Below, one piece after another: positions 47,783-55,411 of a stretch of DNA of 64,000 bases. A model generated the notes under the pieces. It ran no database searches and was not told the origin of the DNA. It saw only the letters and a program-made list of their open reading frames with translations. Location of the stretch: positions 281,655 to 345,654 of the forward strand of contig NZ_CADFDK010000004.1 in the NCBI RefSeq assembly GCF_902832885.1. Reading direction: 5' to 3'. The position numbers and the translations under genes were made by a program. Position 1 is the stretch's first letter. The number at the start of each line of letters is the position of its first letter. The stretch comes from Burkholderia seminalis DSM 23518 (lineage in GTDB: Bacteria > Pseudomonadota > Gammaproteobacteria > Burkholderiales > Burkholderiaceae).

Positions 47783-49605
47783 ATCGCGACGCCGCGGGCG
47801 TCCGTGTCGGCCATCGAGCGCCGCCGCGCACCGGCGGCGACGAGATGACCGACCGCCGTGCGCAGTTTGCCGTTCGGCAGCGGGCGGTGCAGCAGAACCA
47901 GCCCGCGCGCATGCGCCGCGGCCCGTTGTTCGTCGGTCGTATCGCCGCTGATCAGCAAGGCGGGCACGGCGGCGTCGAGCGCCCGGCGCAGCCGCTCGAT
48001 GACCGCGATGCCGTTTTCACCGCGCGGCGGCAGGTAATCGCAGATCAGCAGGTCGGGTTGCCGCGCGCCGGCCGACAGCCGGTCGAGCGCCTCCTTGCCC
48101 GAGCGTACCGCGATCGTCTCGTAGCCCCACGTCGCCAGCAGTGCGGACAACCCGGTGCGGGTCGCGCGATTGCCGTCGATCACGACGACGCGCCCTGTCG
48201 TGCCGGGCACGTCGTCGTGACCGGCGATCGGCAGGTCGAGCGGATCGGGCGGGCAGGCGGCAAGCGCGATCGCGACTTCGAAGCACGAACCGCGGCCGGG
48301 CGTCGAGTGCACGGCCAGCCGGCCATCGAGCAGGGCGGCCAGCCGCCGCACGATCGCGAGCCCGAGCCCGAAGCCTTTCTCGTGATCGCGTTCGGCATTG
48401 CCGACCTGGTAGTACTCGTGGAACACGAGCTTCTGCAGGTGATCGGGAATCCCGCAGCCCGTGTCCCAGACCTGGATCGCGAGGCGGGTGCCGCGGCGCC
48501 GGCAGCCGACGACGATTCTTCCGCGCGCGGTGTAGCGCACCGCGTTGGAGACGAGATTGCGCACGATGCGTTCGACCAGCAGCGGATCCGATTGCACCAC
48601 CGCGCGGCACGGCACGCGCGACAGCGCGACGCCTTTCGCTTGCGCGTCGAGCAGGCAGTCGTTGCACACGTATTCGAGCACCGCGTCGACGGCAAACGGC
48701 CGGCGCTGCACGTCGACGCTGCCGGCGTCGAGCCGCGAAAGATCGAGCAGCGCGCCGAAGAGCCGGCTGAGCGCGTCGGACGAGCGCTCGATGCGCTCGA
48801 CGAGCTGGCGCCCGTCCGGCGGCATCGGGACGCCGTGCAGCGCGCCGATCAGCAGATTCAGCGCATGCGCGGACTGGCGCAGGTCGTGGCTGGCCGCCGC
48901 GAGGAATTGCGATTTGGCGAGATTGGCCTGGTCGGCGATGTGTCGCTGGCAGTCGAGGTCGACGGCGAGTCGTTCGATCCGTGCGTTCTGCGCCTGCAGA
49001 TCGACTGCGTACCGTTCGGCCTTGAAGCGCAGGCGGATGTTCCGCGTGGCCGCGCGGTTCGCCAGCAGCCCGAGATAGCCGATCACGCCGGCGATCAGCA
49101 GCATCATCGGCGCGGTCGTGCGCTGGAGCGCGTTCGTCGACAGGAGCGCGGCGCCGATATACGGGAGGGTGGCCGGCAACAGAAAGGCGATGAACGCCGG
49201 AAAGTACGTGCCGAGTACCGGGATGGCACCGGCCACGACGCCGGTCGTCGCGATGACCACGAGGCTCGCGATTTCGAAATCCGCGTGCGCCGCGAGATGA
49301 ATCGACGCCCATCCCCAGCCCATGCCGGTGGCCGTGCTGAAGGCGGAGAGCCCCAGCGCCCAGCACTGCCAGCGGCTCGCGGACGACGGCGATCGCCGAT
49401 ACAGACGCGACAGCACGATCTGGCCGGTCGAGCACACGGCGATGTAGAGCGGCCACGCAAGGCCCGATGCGGGGGCCGGACGGCCGAGCCAGCCGATCGA
49501 AAGGGTCGCGAAGAGGGCAAGCAGCGTGCTGCCGACGGCGTAGGGCATCACGACGTCGTAGACGATCCTGACCTGTTCCGAGGCAATCCGGTCTCGCGAC
49601 TGCAT
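47779..49605 (-). CDS. Hybrid sensor histidine kinase with C-terminal receiver
   Basis: A 608-residue membrane kinase. Five or six hydrophobic segments fill residues 20-185, followed by a coiled linker, a HisKA domain with His240 in AAASHDLRQSAHALN, and a HATPase_c domain with N-box NLVSNAVRYTA (350-360), G1 DTGCGIP (381-387) and G2 GFGLGLAI (411-418). The C-terminal receiver keeps the acceptor Asp523 (ICDYLPP) but has IDGN where an acidic pair is normal, and Arg574 in place of the conserved Lys. No extracytoplasmic sensor domain is evident. A likely partner is the NarL-type regulator at 45743. Confidence 0.9.
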   Translation of the reverse strand: MQSRDRIASEQVRIVYDVVMPYAVGSTLLALFATLSIGWLGRPAPASGLAWPLYIAVCSTGQIVLSRLYRRSPSSASRWQCWALGLSAFSTATGMGWGWASIHLAAHADFEIASLVVIATTGVVAGAIPVLGTYFPAFIAFLLPATLPYIGAALLSTNALQRTTAPMMLLIAGVIGYLGLLANRAATRNIRLRFKAERYAVDLQAQNARIERLAVDLDCQRHIADQANLAKSQFLAAASHDLRQSAHALNLLIGALHGVPMPPDGRQLVERIERSSDALSRLFGALLDLSRLDAGSVDVQRRPFAVDAVLEYVCNDCLLDAQAKGVALSRVPCRAVVQSDPLLVERIVRNLVSNAVRYTARGRIVVGCRRRGTRLAIQVWDTGCGIPDHLQKLVFHEYYQVGNAERDHEKGFGLGLAIVRRLAALLDGRLAVHSTPGRGSCFEVAIALAACPPDPLDLPIAGHDDVPGTTGRVVVIDGNRATRTGLSALLATWGYETIAVRSGKEALDRLSAGARQPDLLICDYLPPRGENGIAVIERLRRALDAAVPALLISGDTTDEQRAAAHARGLVLLHRPLPNGKLRTAVGHLVAAGARRRSMADTDARGVAI

Positions 49606-49982
49606 ATGCGTCCACCAAGATCGCTGCGCACGGCAGCGGGGCGTATCGGCGCGCCCGGCACAGACGCGTATTCCCGTTACATCAGCATAGTCGTTGCGGT
49701 GTCGAAATACGCGGTATTTTTTGACGTAATCTGAAAGTTACTCAGGACTACAGATGTAATTGAGAATCGCCGGTTTGGATTCAAATGGGGTTGCGTTGGA
49801 TTGTGCCTCGGCAGTGCGCAATCGGTTACATGCGGCAGCGCAGCGGCCGCGCCGGCATGGCTGGAGCACTCGACATTTTCACGGAGAAATCGTCGTTTCC
49901 ACGGACGGCGCTGCCTGCCGAGCGCATGCGGCGTGGGAATGGGCCGCCGTTGCCGTGAAGCGAGCGGCGGCCACGGCAAGCT
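49606..49982. other. Intergenic region between hybrid kinase and pchA
   Basis: About 375 bp without a convincing gene. A 7-bp stem TGCCGTG (49951-49957) / CACGGCA (49972-49978) lies just past the pchA stop and may end the pchDCBA transcript. The A/T-rich part near 49710-49770 probably carries the kinase promoter. Confidence 0.45.
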
Positions 49983-51407
49983 TCAATCGACCGTCGACGA
50001 CATGCGCGCGCGGCCGTGGGCATCCGCCGCATCGCGCACGCGGATCGCCGCCTGCATGCCGGACAGCTTCAGTTCGGTTTCCTGATACTCGTTGACCGGA
50101 TCGGAGTCGGCGACGATACCGCAGCCCGCGAACAGCCGGCACGCGCCGCCTTCGATCAGCGCCGAACGCAGCGCGACGATGAAGTCGCCGTTGCCGTGCG
50201 CATCGATCCAGCCGATCGGTGCCGCGTACCAGCCGCGATCGAAGCCTTCATGTGCGCGGATATGGTCGAGTGCCGGCGCGCGCGGATGGCCGGCGACGGC
50301 GGGCGTCGGGTGCAGCGCCGCGACGACCTGCAGCAGCGTCGCGTCCGCATGCAGCGTGGCGCGGATCGGCGTGCTCAGGTGCTGCAGTTTCGGCAGCCGG
50401 TGCAGCGACGGGTGCTCGGGCACGTCGAGCATGCGCGACAGCGGCGTCAGCGCGGCGCGGATCGCGTCGACGACGAGCGCGTGTTCGAGCCGTTCCTTCG
50501 CGGAGCCCAGCAGCGCGGCGCCGAGCGCGCGGTCGTCGTCGGGCGTGGCGCCGCGCCGGATCGTCCCGGCGAGCGCATGCGTGCGCACGTCGCCGGCCGC
50601 GACCCGCGCGAGCCGTTCCGGCGTGGCGCCGACGAAGCATGCATTTGCGCGACGGATGGCGAACAGGTGGGCATGCGCGTCGCGTTGGCGGAGCCTGCGC
50701 AGCAGCGGCGCGATCGCGACGGGCCGCGCGTACTGGTCGAGCACGTCGCGGGCGAGCACGACCTTGCCGAACGCGCCGCCGCGTATCGCGTCCACCGCGC
50801 GCCGGACTTCGCGCTGCCATTCGCTTGCCTGTAGTGCCTGCGTGTGCAGCAGGTGGGATGCATCGTCGTCGTGGGCGGCGGCGAGTGCACCGAGCGACTC
50901 GATCCGTGCAAGACACGCATGCGCGAGCGCGGCCGGATCGTCGTGCGCGGCGACGACGTGCTGGCAGACCGCCCAGTGCGCTTCGCCTTCACGCACGATC
51001 AGCAGCGTGGCCACCGTCATGCTCGCGTCGGGAAACGACGCCCAGTGCACGCTGCGCGCCCCATGCGAATCGAACCGGAAGCCGCCGACGACGCGCGGCG
51101 GCTGCGGGCCGGCCGTCACCGCGCCGCGAACCAGCGTGCGCCAGCGCGCGTCGATCTGCGCGAAGCGCGTATCGCCCGTGGCGTTCAGCTCGAGCGCGCG
51201 GTCCCAGCCGAACAGCGTGACGGACGCGTCGCCGGCTTCGTGAAAGAACCACGGCGTGACGCCGTCGTCCCAGGCCGCGATCAGGTCGAAGAAGTCGAGC
51301 GGCCGCAGCGGCACCGACACCGAGGCGAGCGTCGGCTCGCCGGTGGCGGCGGCGCGTCGGGCGGCACGCGCGAACGTGTCGTGCAGCAGCGGAAGGCCGG
51401 CGTTCAT
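49983..51407 (-). CDS. pchA: Isochorismate synthase (pyochelin biosynthesis)
   Basis: A 474-residue chorismate-binding enzyme (MST family) converting chorismate to isochorismate for salicylate. The C-terminal catalytic region shows AFGKVVLARDV, CFVGATPERLARV, THALAGTIRRG, SAKERLEHALVVD, LHPTPAVAGHPR with the catalytic Glu-containing EGFDRGWYAAPIGW, and LFAGCGIVADSDPVNEYQETELK. ATG 51407 overlaps the pchB stop by ATGA and matches the conserved N-terminus; an earlier in-frame start would lie inside pchB. It is the last gene of the pchDCBA unit. Confidence 0.95.
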   Translation of the reverse strand: MNAGLPLLHDTFARAARRAAATGEPTLASVSVPLRPLDFFDLIAAWDDGVTPWFFHEAGDASVTLFGWDRALELNATGDTRFAQIDARWRTLVRGAVTAGPQPPRVVGGFRFDSHGARSVHWASFPDASMTVATLLIVREGEAHWAVCQHVVAAHDDPAALAHACLARIESLGALAAAHDDDASHLLHTQALQASEWQREVRRAVDAIRGGAFGKVVLARDVLDQYARPVAIAPLLRRLRQRDAHAHLFAIRRANACFVGATPERLARVAAGDVRTHALAGTIRRGATPDDDRALGAALLGSAKERLEHALVVDAIRAALTPLSRMLDVPEHPSLHRLPKLQHLSTPIRATLHADATLLQVVAALHPTPAVAGHPRAPALDHIRAHEGFDRGWYAAPIGWIDAHGNGDFIVALRSALIEGGACRLFAGCGIVADSDPVNEYQETELKLSGMQAAIRVRDAADAHGRARMSSTVD

Positions 51408-51709
51408 GCGAGCCCCCGCTGTTGCCGCCAGTACTGCGTTTGCTGGGCGATGTACCACGCGATCAGCCCGGCGAACAGCGACTCGACGTAGTCGGCGTCG
51501 AGACCGGCCTGTTCGGCCCAGCGGCGCCGGTCGGGCAGCATCGCGGCCACCCGTTCCGGCGCGGCGATGCTCGCTTCGTCGGGCTTGAAGCGCGACGCGG
51601 CCTTCACGTATTGCATGCGCCGGCCGAGCGCGTCGATGATGTCGGCGTCCAGGCGATCGATGGCGTCGCGAATGTCGGGAAGCCCCGTGCAGGCGTCCGG
51701 TGCTTTCAT
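51404..51709 (-). CDS. pchB: Isochorismate pyruvate lyase (pyochelin biosynthesis)
   Basis: A 101-residue all-helical protein of the AroQ chorismate-mutase fold. It splits isochorismate into salicylate and pyruvate. It shows DIRDAIDRLDADIIDALGRRMQYVKAASRFK, with the active-site Arg and Lys residues of PchB, and VESLFAGLIAWYIAQQTQYWR. The length agrees with Pseudomonas PchB (101 residues). ATGA overlaps join it to pchC upstream and pchA downstream. Confidence 0.95.
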   Translation of the reverse strand: MKAPDACTGLPDIRDAIDRLDADIIDALGRRMQYVKAASRFKPDEASIAAPERVAAMLPDRRRWAEQAGLDADYVESLFAGLIAWYIAQQTQYWRQQRGLA

Positions 51710-52479
51710 GTGTACTCCTTTCCGTAACGAAGGGACTGGTCGATCCGTTCGACCAGATGCGCGATCACCGCCGGGTATTGGTGCCGCAGGTAGAAGTGGT
51801 CGCCGTCGAACGTCTCGATGCGGATCGGGCGCGCCGCGACGTCCTGCCACGCATGCGCTTCGTCGCGGTCGAGTTCGGTATCGGCGAGCGGATGCATCAC
51901 GCCGAGCGGCGCATCGATGCGTGGCGGCCGGTCGCGCCGGTACGTCTCGATCGCGCGATAGTCGTCGCGGATCATCGGCAGGTAGATCGCACGCATTTCC
52001 GGATCGGCGAGCAGCGCGGCGTGTTCGCCGGACAGCCGGGCGACATCGCCTGCGAGCGCGTCGTCGGATTGCAGGTGCAGATTCGACAGGCGCTGGCGAT
52101 GCGGCGGCGGCAGCGCGGAGACGGCCACGTAAAGCGGCGCGGCGCCGCGTGCTTCGAGCCGTAACGCGACCTCGTACGCGAGCGCCGCGCCGAGGCTGTG
52201 CCCGAACAGCACGAGCGGCGCGTGCGCATAGCGTTGCAGGGCGTCGGTCGCGGGGCCGGCGAGTGCCTCGATCGACTGCAGGCACGGTTCGCCGAAGCGC
52301 TCCTCGCGGCCCGGATACTGCAGCGCGAGCAGATCGACGTCCCACGGCAGCGCGCGGCTCCAGTTGCGAAAGAAATTCGCGGTGCCGCCCGCGTGCGGGA
52401 AGCACACGAGTTGCGCCCGTGCGCACGGCGACAGCCGCAGCTCGCGGATCCAGTTCGAACCGGTCGGGCGCGCGATCAT
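51706..52479 (-). CDS. pchC: Type II thioesterase (pyochelin biosynthesis)
   Basis: A 257-residue alpha/beta hydrolase. It shows LVCFPHAGGTANFFRNWSRAL, PGREERFGEPCL and the nucleophile elbow FGHSLGAALAYE with the catalytic Ser; the terminal His lies in FDGDHFYLRHQ. PchC-type enzymes free PchE/PchF carrier domains from wrongly loaded residues. ATG 52479 overlaps the pchD stop by ATGA. Confidence 0.94.
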   Translation of the reverse strand: MIARPTGSNWIRELRLSPCARAQLVCFPHAGGTANFFRNWSRALPWDVDLLALQYPGREERFGEPCLQSIEALAGPATDALQRYAHAPLVLFGHSLGAALAYEVALRLEARGAAPLYVAVSALPPPHRQRLSNLHLQSDDALAGDVARLSGEHAALLADPEMRAIYLPMIRDDYRAIETYRRDRPPRIDAPLGVMHPLADTELDRDEAHAWQDVAARPIRIETFDGDHFYLRHQYPAVIAHLVERIDQSLRYGKEYT

Positions 52480-54128
52480 GCGGCGGCCGCCTGCAACTGG
52501 CGGCGCAGCAGCTCGCGCAGCGATTTCTTGCTGGTCTTGCCGATGCCGGTTTCCGGGAAACGCGGCATGAACTCGATACGGTCGGGAATCTTGAAGGCCG
52601 CGAGTCCGCAATCGCGCAGGTAGCGTTTCAGCACCAGCCTGGACGGTGCAGGCGCGCGCGCGACGACGAACGCGCACGTACGCTCGCCGAGCAGCGTGTC
52701 GGGCATTGCGACGACTGCCGCGTCGTGCACCTGCGGATGCGCGAGCAGCAGGTTCTCGACTTCCTCGGCCGACACTTTCTCTCCGCCGCGGTTGATCTGG
52801 TCCTTGTCGCGGCCTTCGACGACGAGGTCGCCGTCCGCGGTGCGCCGCACACGATCGCCGCTGCGGTAGAAGCCGTCGGCCGTGAACGCCGTTGCGTCGT
52901 GGTCGGCGAGCCGGTAATAACCGCGTATCGTGTACGGGCCGCGTACCTGCAGCTCGCCGATCTCGCCGGGCGCGACCGGTTCGCCGGCTTCGTCGACGAT
53001 GCGCACTTCATCGGCATCCGATACGGGGCGCCCCTGCGTACGCGCGATGCGTTCGGGCGAATCGTCGAGCCGCGTGCAGCAGATGAGCCCTTCGGCCATC
53101 CCGAACACCTGCTGCAGCCGGCAGCCGAGCACGGGCGTCACGCGCGCGGCCGCGTGGTCCATCAGCCGCGCGCCGCCGACCTGCAGCACGCGCAGGCTCG
53201 ACAGGTCGGCCTGCCGTTGCGGTTGCTCGTCGAGCCACAGCAGCGCGAGCGGCGGCACGAGCGCGGTATGCGTGACGCGTTCCCGCGCGATCAGCGCGAA
53301 ACTCTGTTCGGGCTCGGGCCGGCCGGTCGTGACCACGCGGCCGCCCGCGAGCAGCGCACCGATCGTGCCGGGGCAGCACAGCGTGAAGTTGTGCGCCATC
53401 GGCAGCGCGGCGAGATACACGGTGTCGGCACCGAAGCCGCTTGCGGCGCTGCATGCGCGCACGTTGTACAGGTATTCGCGATGGCGGCGCGGAATCAGTT
53501 TCGGCGTGCCGGTCGTGCCGCCCGACAGCTGGAAGCAGGCGATGTCGTCGGCGCGTGCCGCGCATTCGAGTACGGGCGGCGCGTTATACAGCGCGTCGAA
53601 CGACGTGAACGCGTGATCGTCGCCGGCCATCACCACGTGCGCGAGCGTCGGGCAGTCGGCCTGCAACGCGGCCGCGAGCGGGCGGCAGTCGAAATCGCCG
53701 AGTTGCGACGCACCGAGATAGGCGCGCGCGCCGGCAAAGCGGCAGAACGCGCCGATCTCGTAGTGGCGGTGCGCGGGCAGCGCGAGCACCGGCCGCACGC
53801 CGAGCTGGAACAGCGCGAAGCACGTCTCGATGAAGCGCGCGCCGTTCGGCAAATGGACGACGACCGCGTCGCCGCGCGTCAGGCCGAGCCGAGCGAGGCC
53901 GCCCGCGAGTCGCCGGATGCGCGCCAGCAGGTCGCGATAACCGAGCCGGCAGGCGCCGTCAACGACGGCGAGCGCGTCGGGATGGCGCCGCGCACACGCA
54001 TCGAGCGCGGCGAAGAACGTCGTGTCCTGCCAGTAGCCGGCGTCGCGGTAGCGGCGCGCGACGTCGTCGGGCCAGTCGGGCGCGTCGGCCGGCACGGCCG
54101 GCGCCAGGGAGGGAAGGGAGGATTGCAT
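52476..54128 (-). CDS. pchD: Salicyl-AMP ligase (pyochelin biosynthesis)
   Basis: A 550-residue adenylating enzyme of the EntE/DhbE group that activates salicylate and loads it on the aryl carrier domain of PchE. Motifs include CFQLSGGTTGTPKLIPRRHREY (phosphate loop), LPMAHNFTLCCPGT, QVFGMAEGLICCTR, FYRSGDRVRRTADGDLVVEGR and KDQINRGGEKVSAEEVENLLL; the C-terminal catalytic Lys is in AFKIPDRIEF (family position). It heads the pchDCBA transcript, behind a Fur-box-like palindrome. Confidence 0.95.
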   Translation of the reverse strand: MQSSLPSLAPAVPADAPDWPDDVARRYRDAGYWQDTTFFAALDACARRHPDALAVVDGACRLGYRDLLARIRRLAGGLARLGLTRGDAVVVHLPNGARFIETCFALFQLGVRPVLALPAHRHYEIGAFCRFAGARAYLGASQLGDFDCRPLAAALQADCPTLAHVVMAGDDHAFTSFDALYNAPPVLECAARADDIACFQLSGGTTGTPKLIPRRHREYLYNVRACSAASGFGADTVYLAALPMAHNFTLCCPGTIGALLAGGRVVTTGRPEPEQSFALIARERVTHTALVPPLALLWLDEQPQRQADLSSLRVLQVGGARLMDHAAARVTPVLGCRLQQVFGMAEGLICCTRLDDSPERIARTQGRPVSDADEVRIVDEAGEPVAPGEIGELQVRGPYTIRGYYRLADHDATAFTADGFYRSGDRVRRTADGDLVVEGRDKDQINRGGEKVSAEEVENLLLAHPQVHDAAVVAMPDTLLGERTCAFVVARAPAPSRLVLKRYLRDCGLAAFKIPDRIEFMPRFPETGIGKTSKKSLRELLRRQLQAAAA

Positions 54129-54166
54129 GCGCAGACCTTGGGTTCCGGCAAGTTGTCAAAAAATGT

Positions 54167-54187
54167 AAATGAGAGGTATTATCATTT
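54167..54187. promoter_or_regulatory. Putative Fur box between pchD and pchR
   Basis: The 21-bp A/T-rich element AAATGAGAGGTATTATCATTT, with outer arms AAATGA/TCATTT and a near-symmetrical centre, resembles the Fur consensus GATAATGATAATCATTATC. It lies 38 bp before pchD and upstream of pchR, so iron-bound Fur could shut off both divergent units. Confidence 0.6.
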
Positions 54188-54346
54188 GGAACACGCGCCG
54201 CGATAGCGTCGTTTCTTTTGATATCGCGGCAATTTCATTCGATCGGGCGTCCGTTGCGCGGCGCCCGCGCGGTCCGGCCGGACAATCGGCCGGTTGCCGC
54301 CGGCGCGCGCCGGTCCGCGCGTGCCGCCTAACCAACGGACCCTCCG

Positions 54347-55288
54347 ATGAGCTCGACCTCCTTCGCTTCGTCACGACGTCACCCGCCGGTGCTCGTGCCC
54401 GGCAACCATCCGGGCGTGGTGCACGTCGATGCGGGCATGAAACTCATGAGCGGCACGCTGTGCTCGGACAGCCGCGACTGGTACGAGGAGCCGCTCGAGA
54501 AAGGGCTGAAGCTCGTCCTCGTGCAGAGCGGACAGTTGCGCTGCCGCGTGCCCGGCCAGCCCGAGCAGTGCATCAAGGGGCCGGGCCTGTGCGTGATCGC
54601 CAACGACGGCGAGTTCACGACGCACCAGATCTACGATCGCGACGTGCCGCTGCGCTACACGATCGTGCAGCTCGGCCTCGACGCGCTCGACCGCAACCTG
54701 AGCCTGCTGCCGGAAAAGATGCTCGCGCCGACGGGCGGCGATCCGCGCATCGTCAGTTGCCCGGCGTCGAAGGCGCTGCAGGCGCTCGCGGTGCAGATCG
54801 CCACCTGCCCGTTCGAGGGCGCGGTGCGCGAGTACTACCTGAAGGCGAAGGCGTTCGAGCTGACCGCGCTGAGCGCGCAGCTGCTCGCGACGCAGCGGCA
54901 GTTCGCGCCGGCCGACGTGCGCGTCACGTCGTCGGATGTCGAGCGCGTGTATGCGGCGAGCGACATCCTGACGCGCGAGCTCCAGCAGCCGCCGACGCTC
55001 GACGCGCTCGCGGGCCGCGTCGGGATGAATTCGCGCAAGCTGACGGCCGGATTCCGCAAGGTGTTCGGCACGAGCGTGTATGCGTACCTGCAGGAATACC
55101 GGCTGCGGACCGCGCACGCGATGCTGTGCGCGGAGGACGCGAACGTGTCGACCGTCGCGTATCGCGTCGGCTACAGTCCCGCGCATTTTTCGATCGCGTT
55201 CCGCAAGCGCTACGGCATTTCGCCGAGCGATATTCGCGCGTCGTCGAACGCGATCGACGACGACGAACTGACGAGCGCGGCAATCTAA
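54347..55288 (+). CDS. pchR: AraC-family regulator of pyochelin genes
   Basis: A 313-residue AraC-type activator. The N-terminal sensor domain has LCSDSRDWYEEPLEKGLKLVLVQSGQLRCRV and LGLDALDRNLSLLPEK. The C-terminal HTH pair reads TLDALAGRVGMNSRKLTAGFRKVFGTSVYAYLQEYRLRTAH and NVSTVAYRVGYSPAHFSIAFRKRYGISPSDIR, as in PchR-type siderophore regulators. In Pseudomonas, PchR activates the genes when ferripyochelin is present. It lies between divergent pchD and pchE, the usual place. Confidence 0.93.
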   Translation: MSSTSFASSRRHPPVLVPGNHPGVVHVDAGMKLMSGTLCSDSRDWYEEPLEKGLKLVLVQSGQLRCRVPGQPEQCIKGPGLCVIANDGEFTTHQIYDRDVPLRYTIVQLGLDALDRNLSLLPEKMLAPTGGDPRIVSCPASKALQALAVQIATCPFEGAVREYYLKAKAFELTALSAQLLATQRQFAPADVRVTSSDVERVYAASDILTRELQQPPTLDALAGRVGMNSRKLTAGFRKVFGTSVYAYLQEYRLRTAHAMLCAEDANVSTVAYRVGYSPAHFSIAFRKRYGISPSDIRASSNAIDDDELTSAAI

Positions 55289-55332
55289 AACAACTGACCG
55301 GCAGCCTAAAGGAATCGACCGGGCACATGGGA

Positions 55333-55357
55333 GTGAATGAGATAGATTCTCATTCAC
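55333..55357. promoter_or_regulatory. Putative Fur box upstream of pchE
   Basis: A perfect inverted repeat with 10-bp arms GTGAATGAGA and TCTCATTCAC around a 5-bp centre TAGAT, 55 bp before pchE. Its GAATGAGA...TCTCATTC core matches the Fur box of other beta-proteobacterial siderophore genes. It is the likely iron-control site for pchEF. Confidence 0.7.
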
Positions 55358-55411
55358 GGGTGGCCGCCACCGCGCGGATCCGCCATCGAACGACCCATAC
55401 AAGGCGTGCCC

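Noticed and set aside
49760-50095. Plus-strand open frame near the end of pchA
   Set aside because: It runs into pchA on the opposite strand and shows no motif; the stretch is better read as intergenic.
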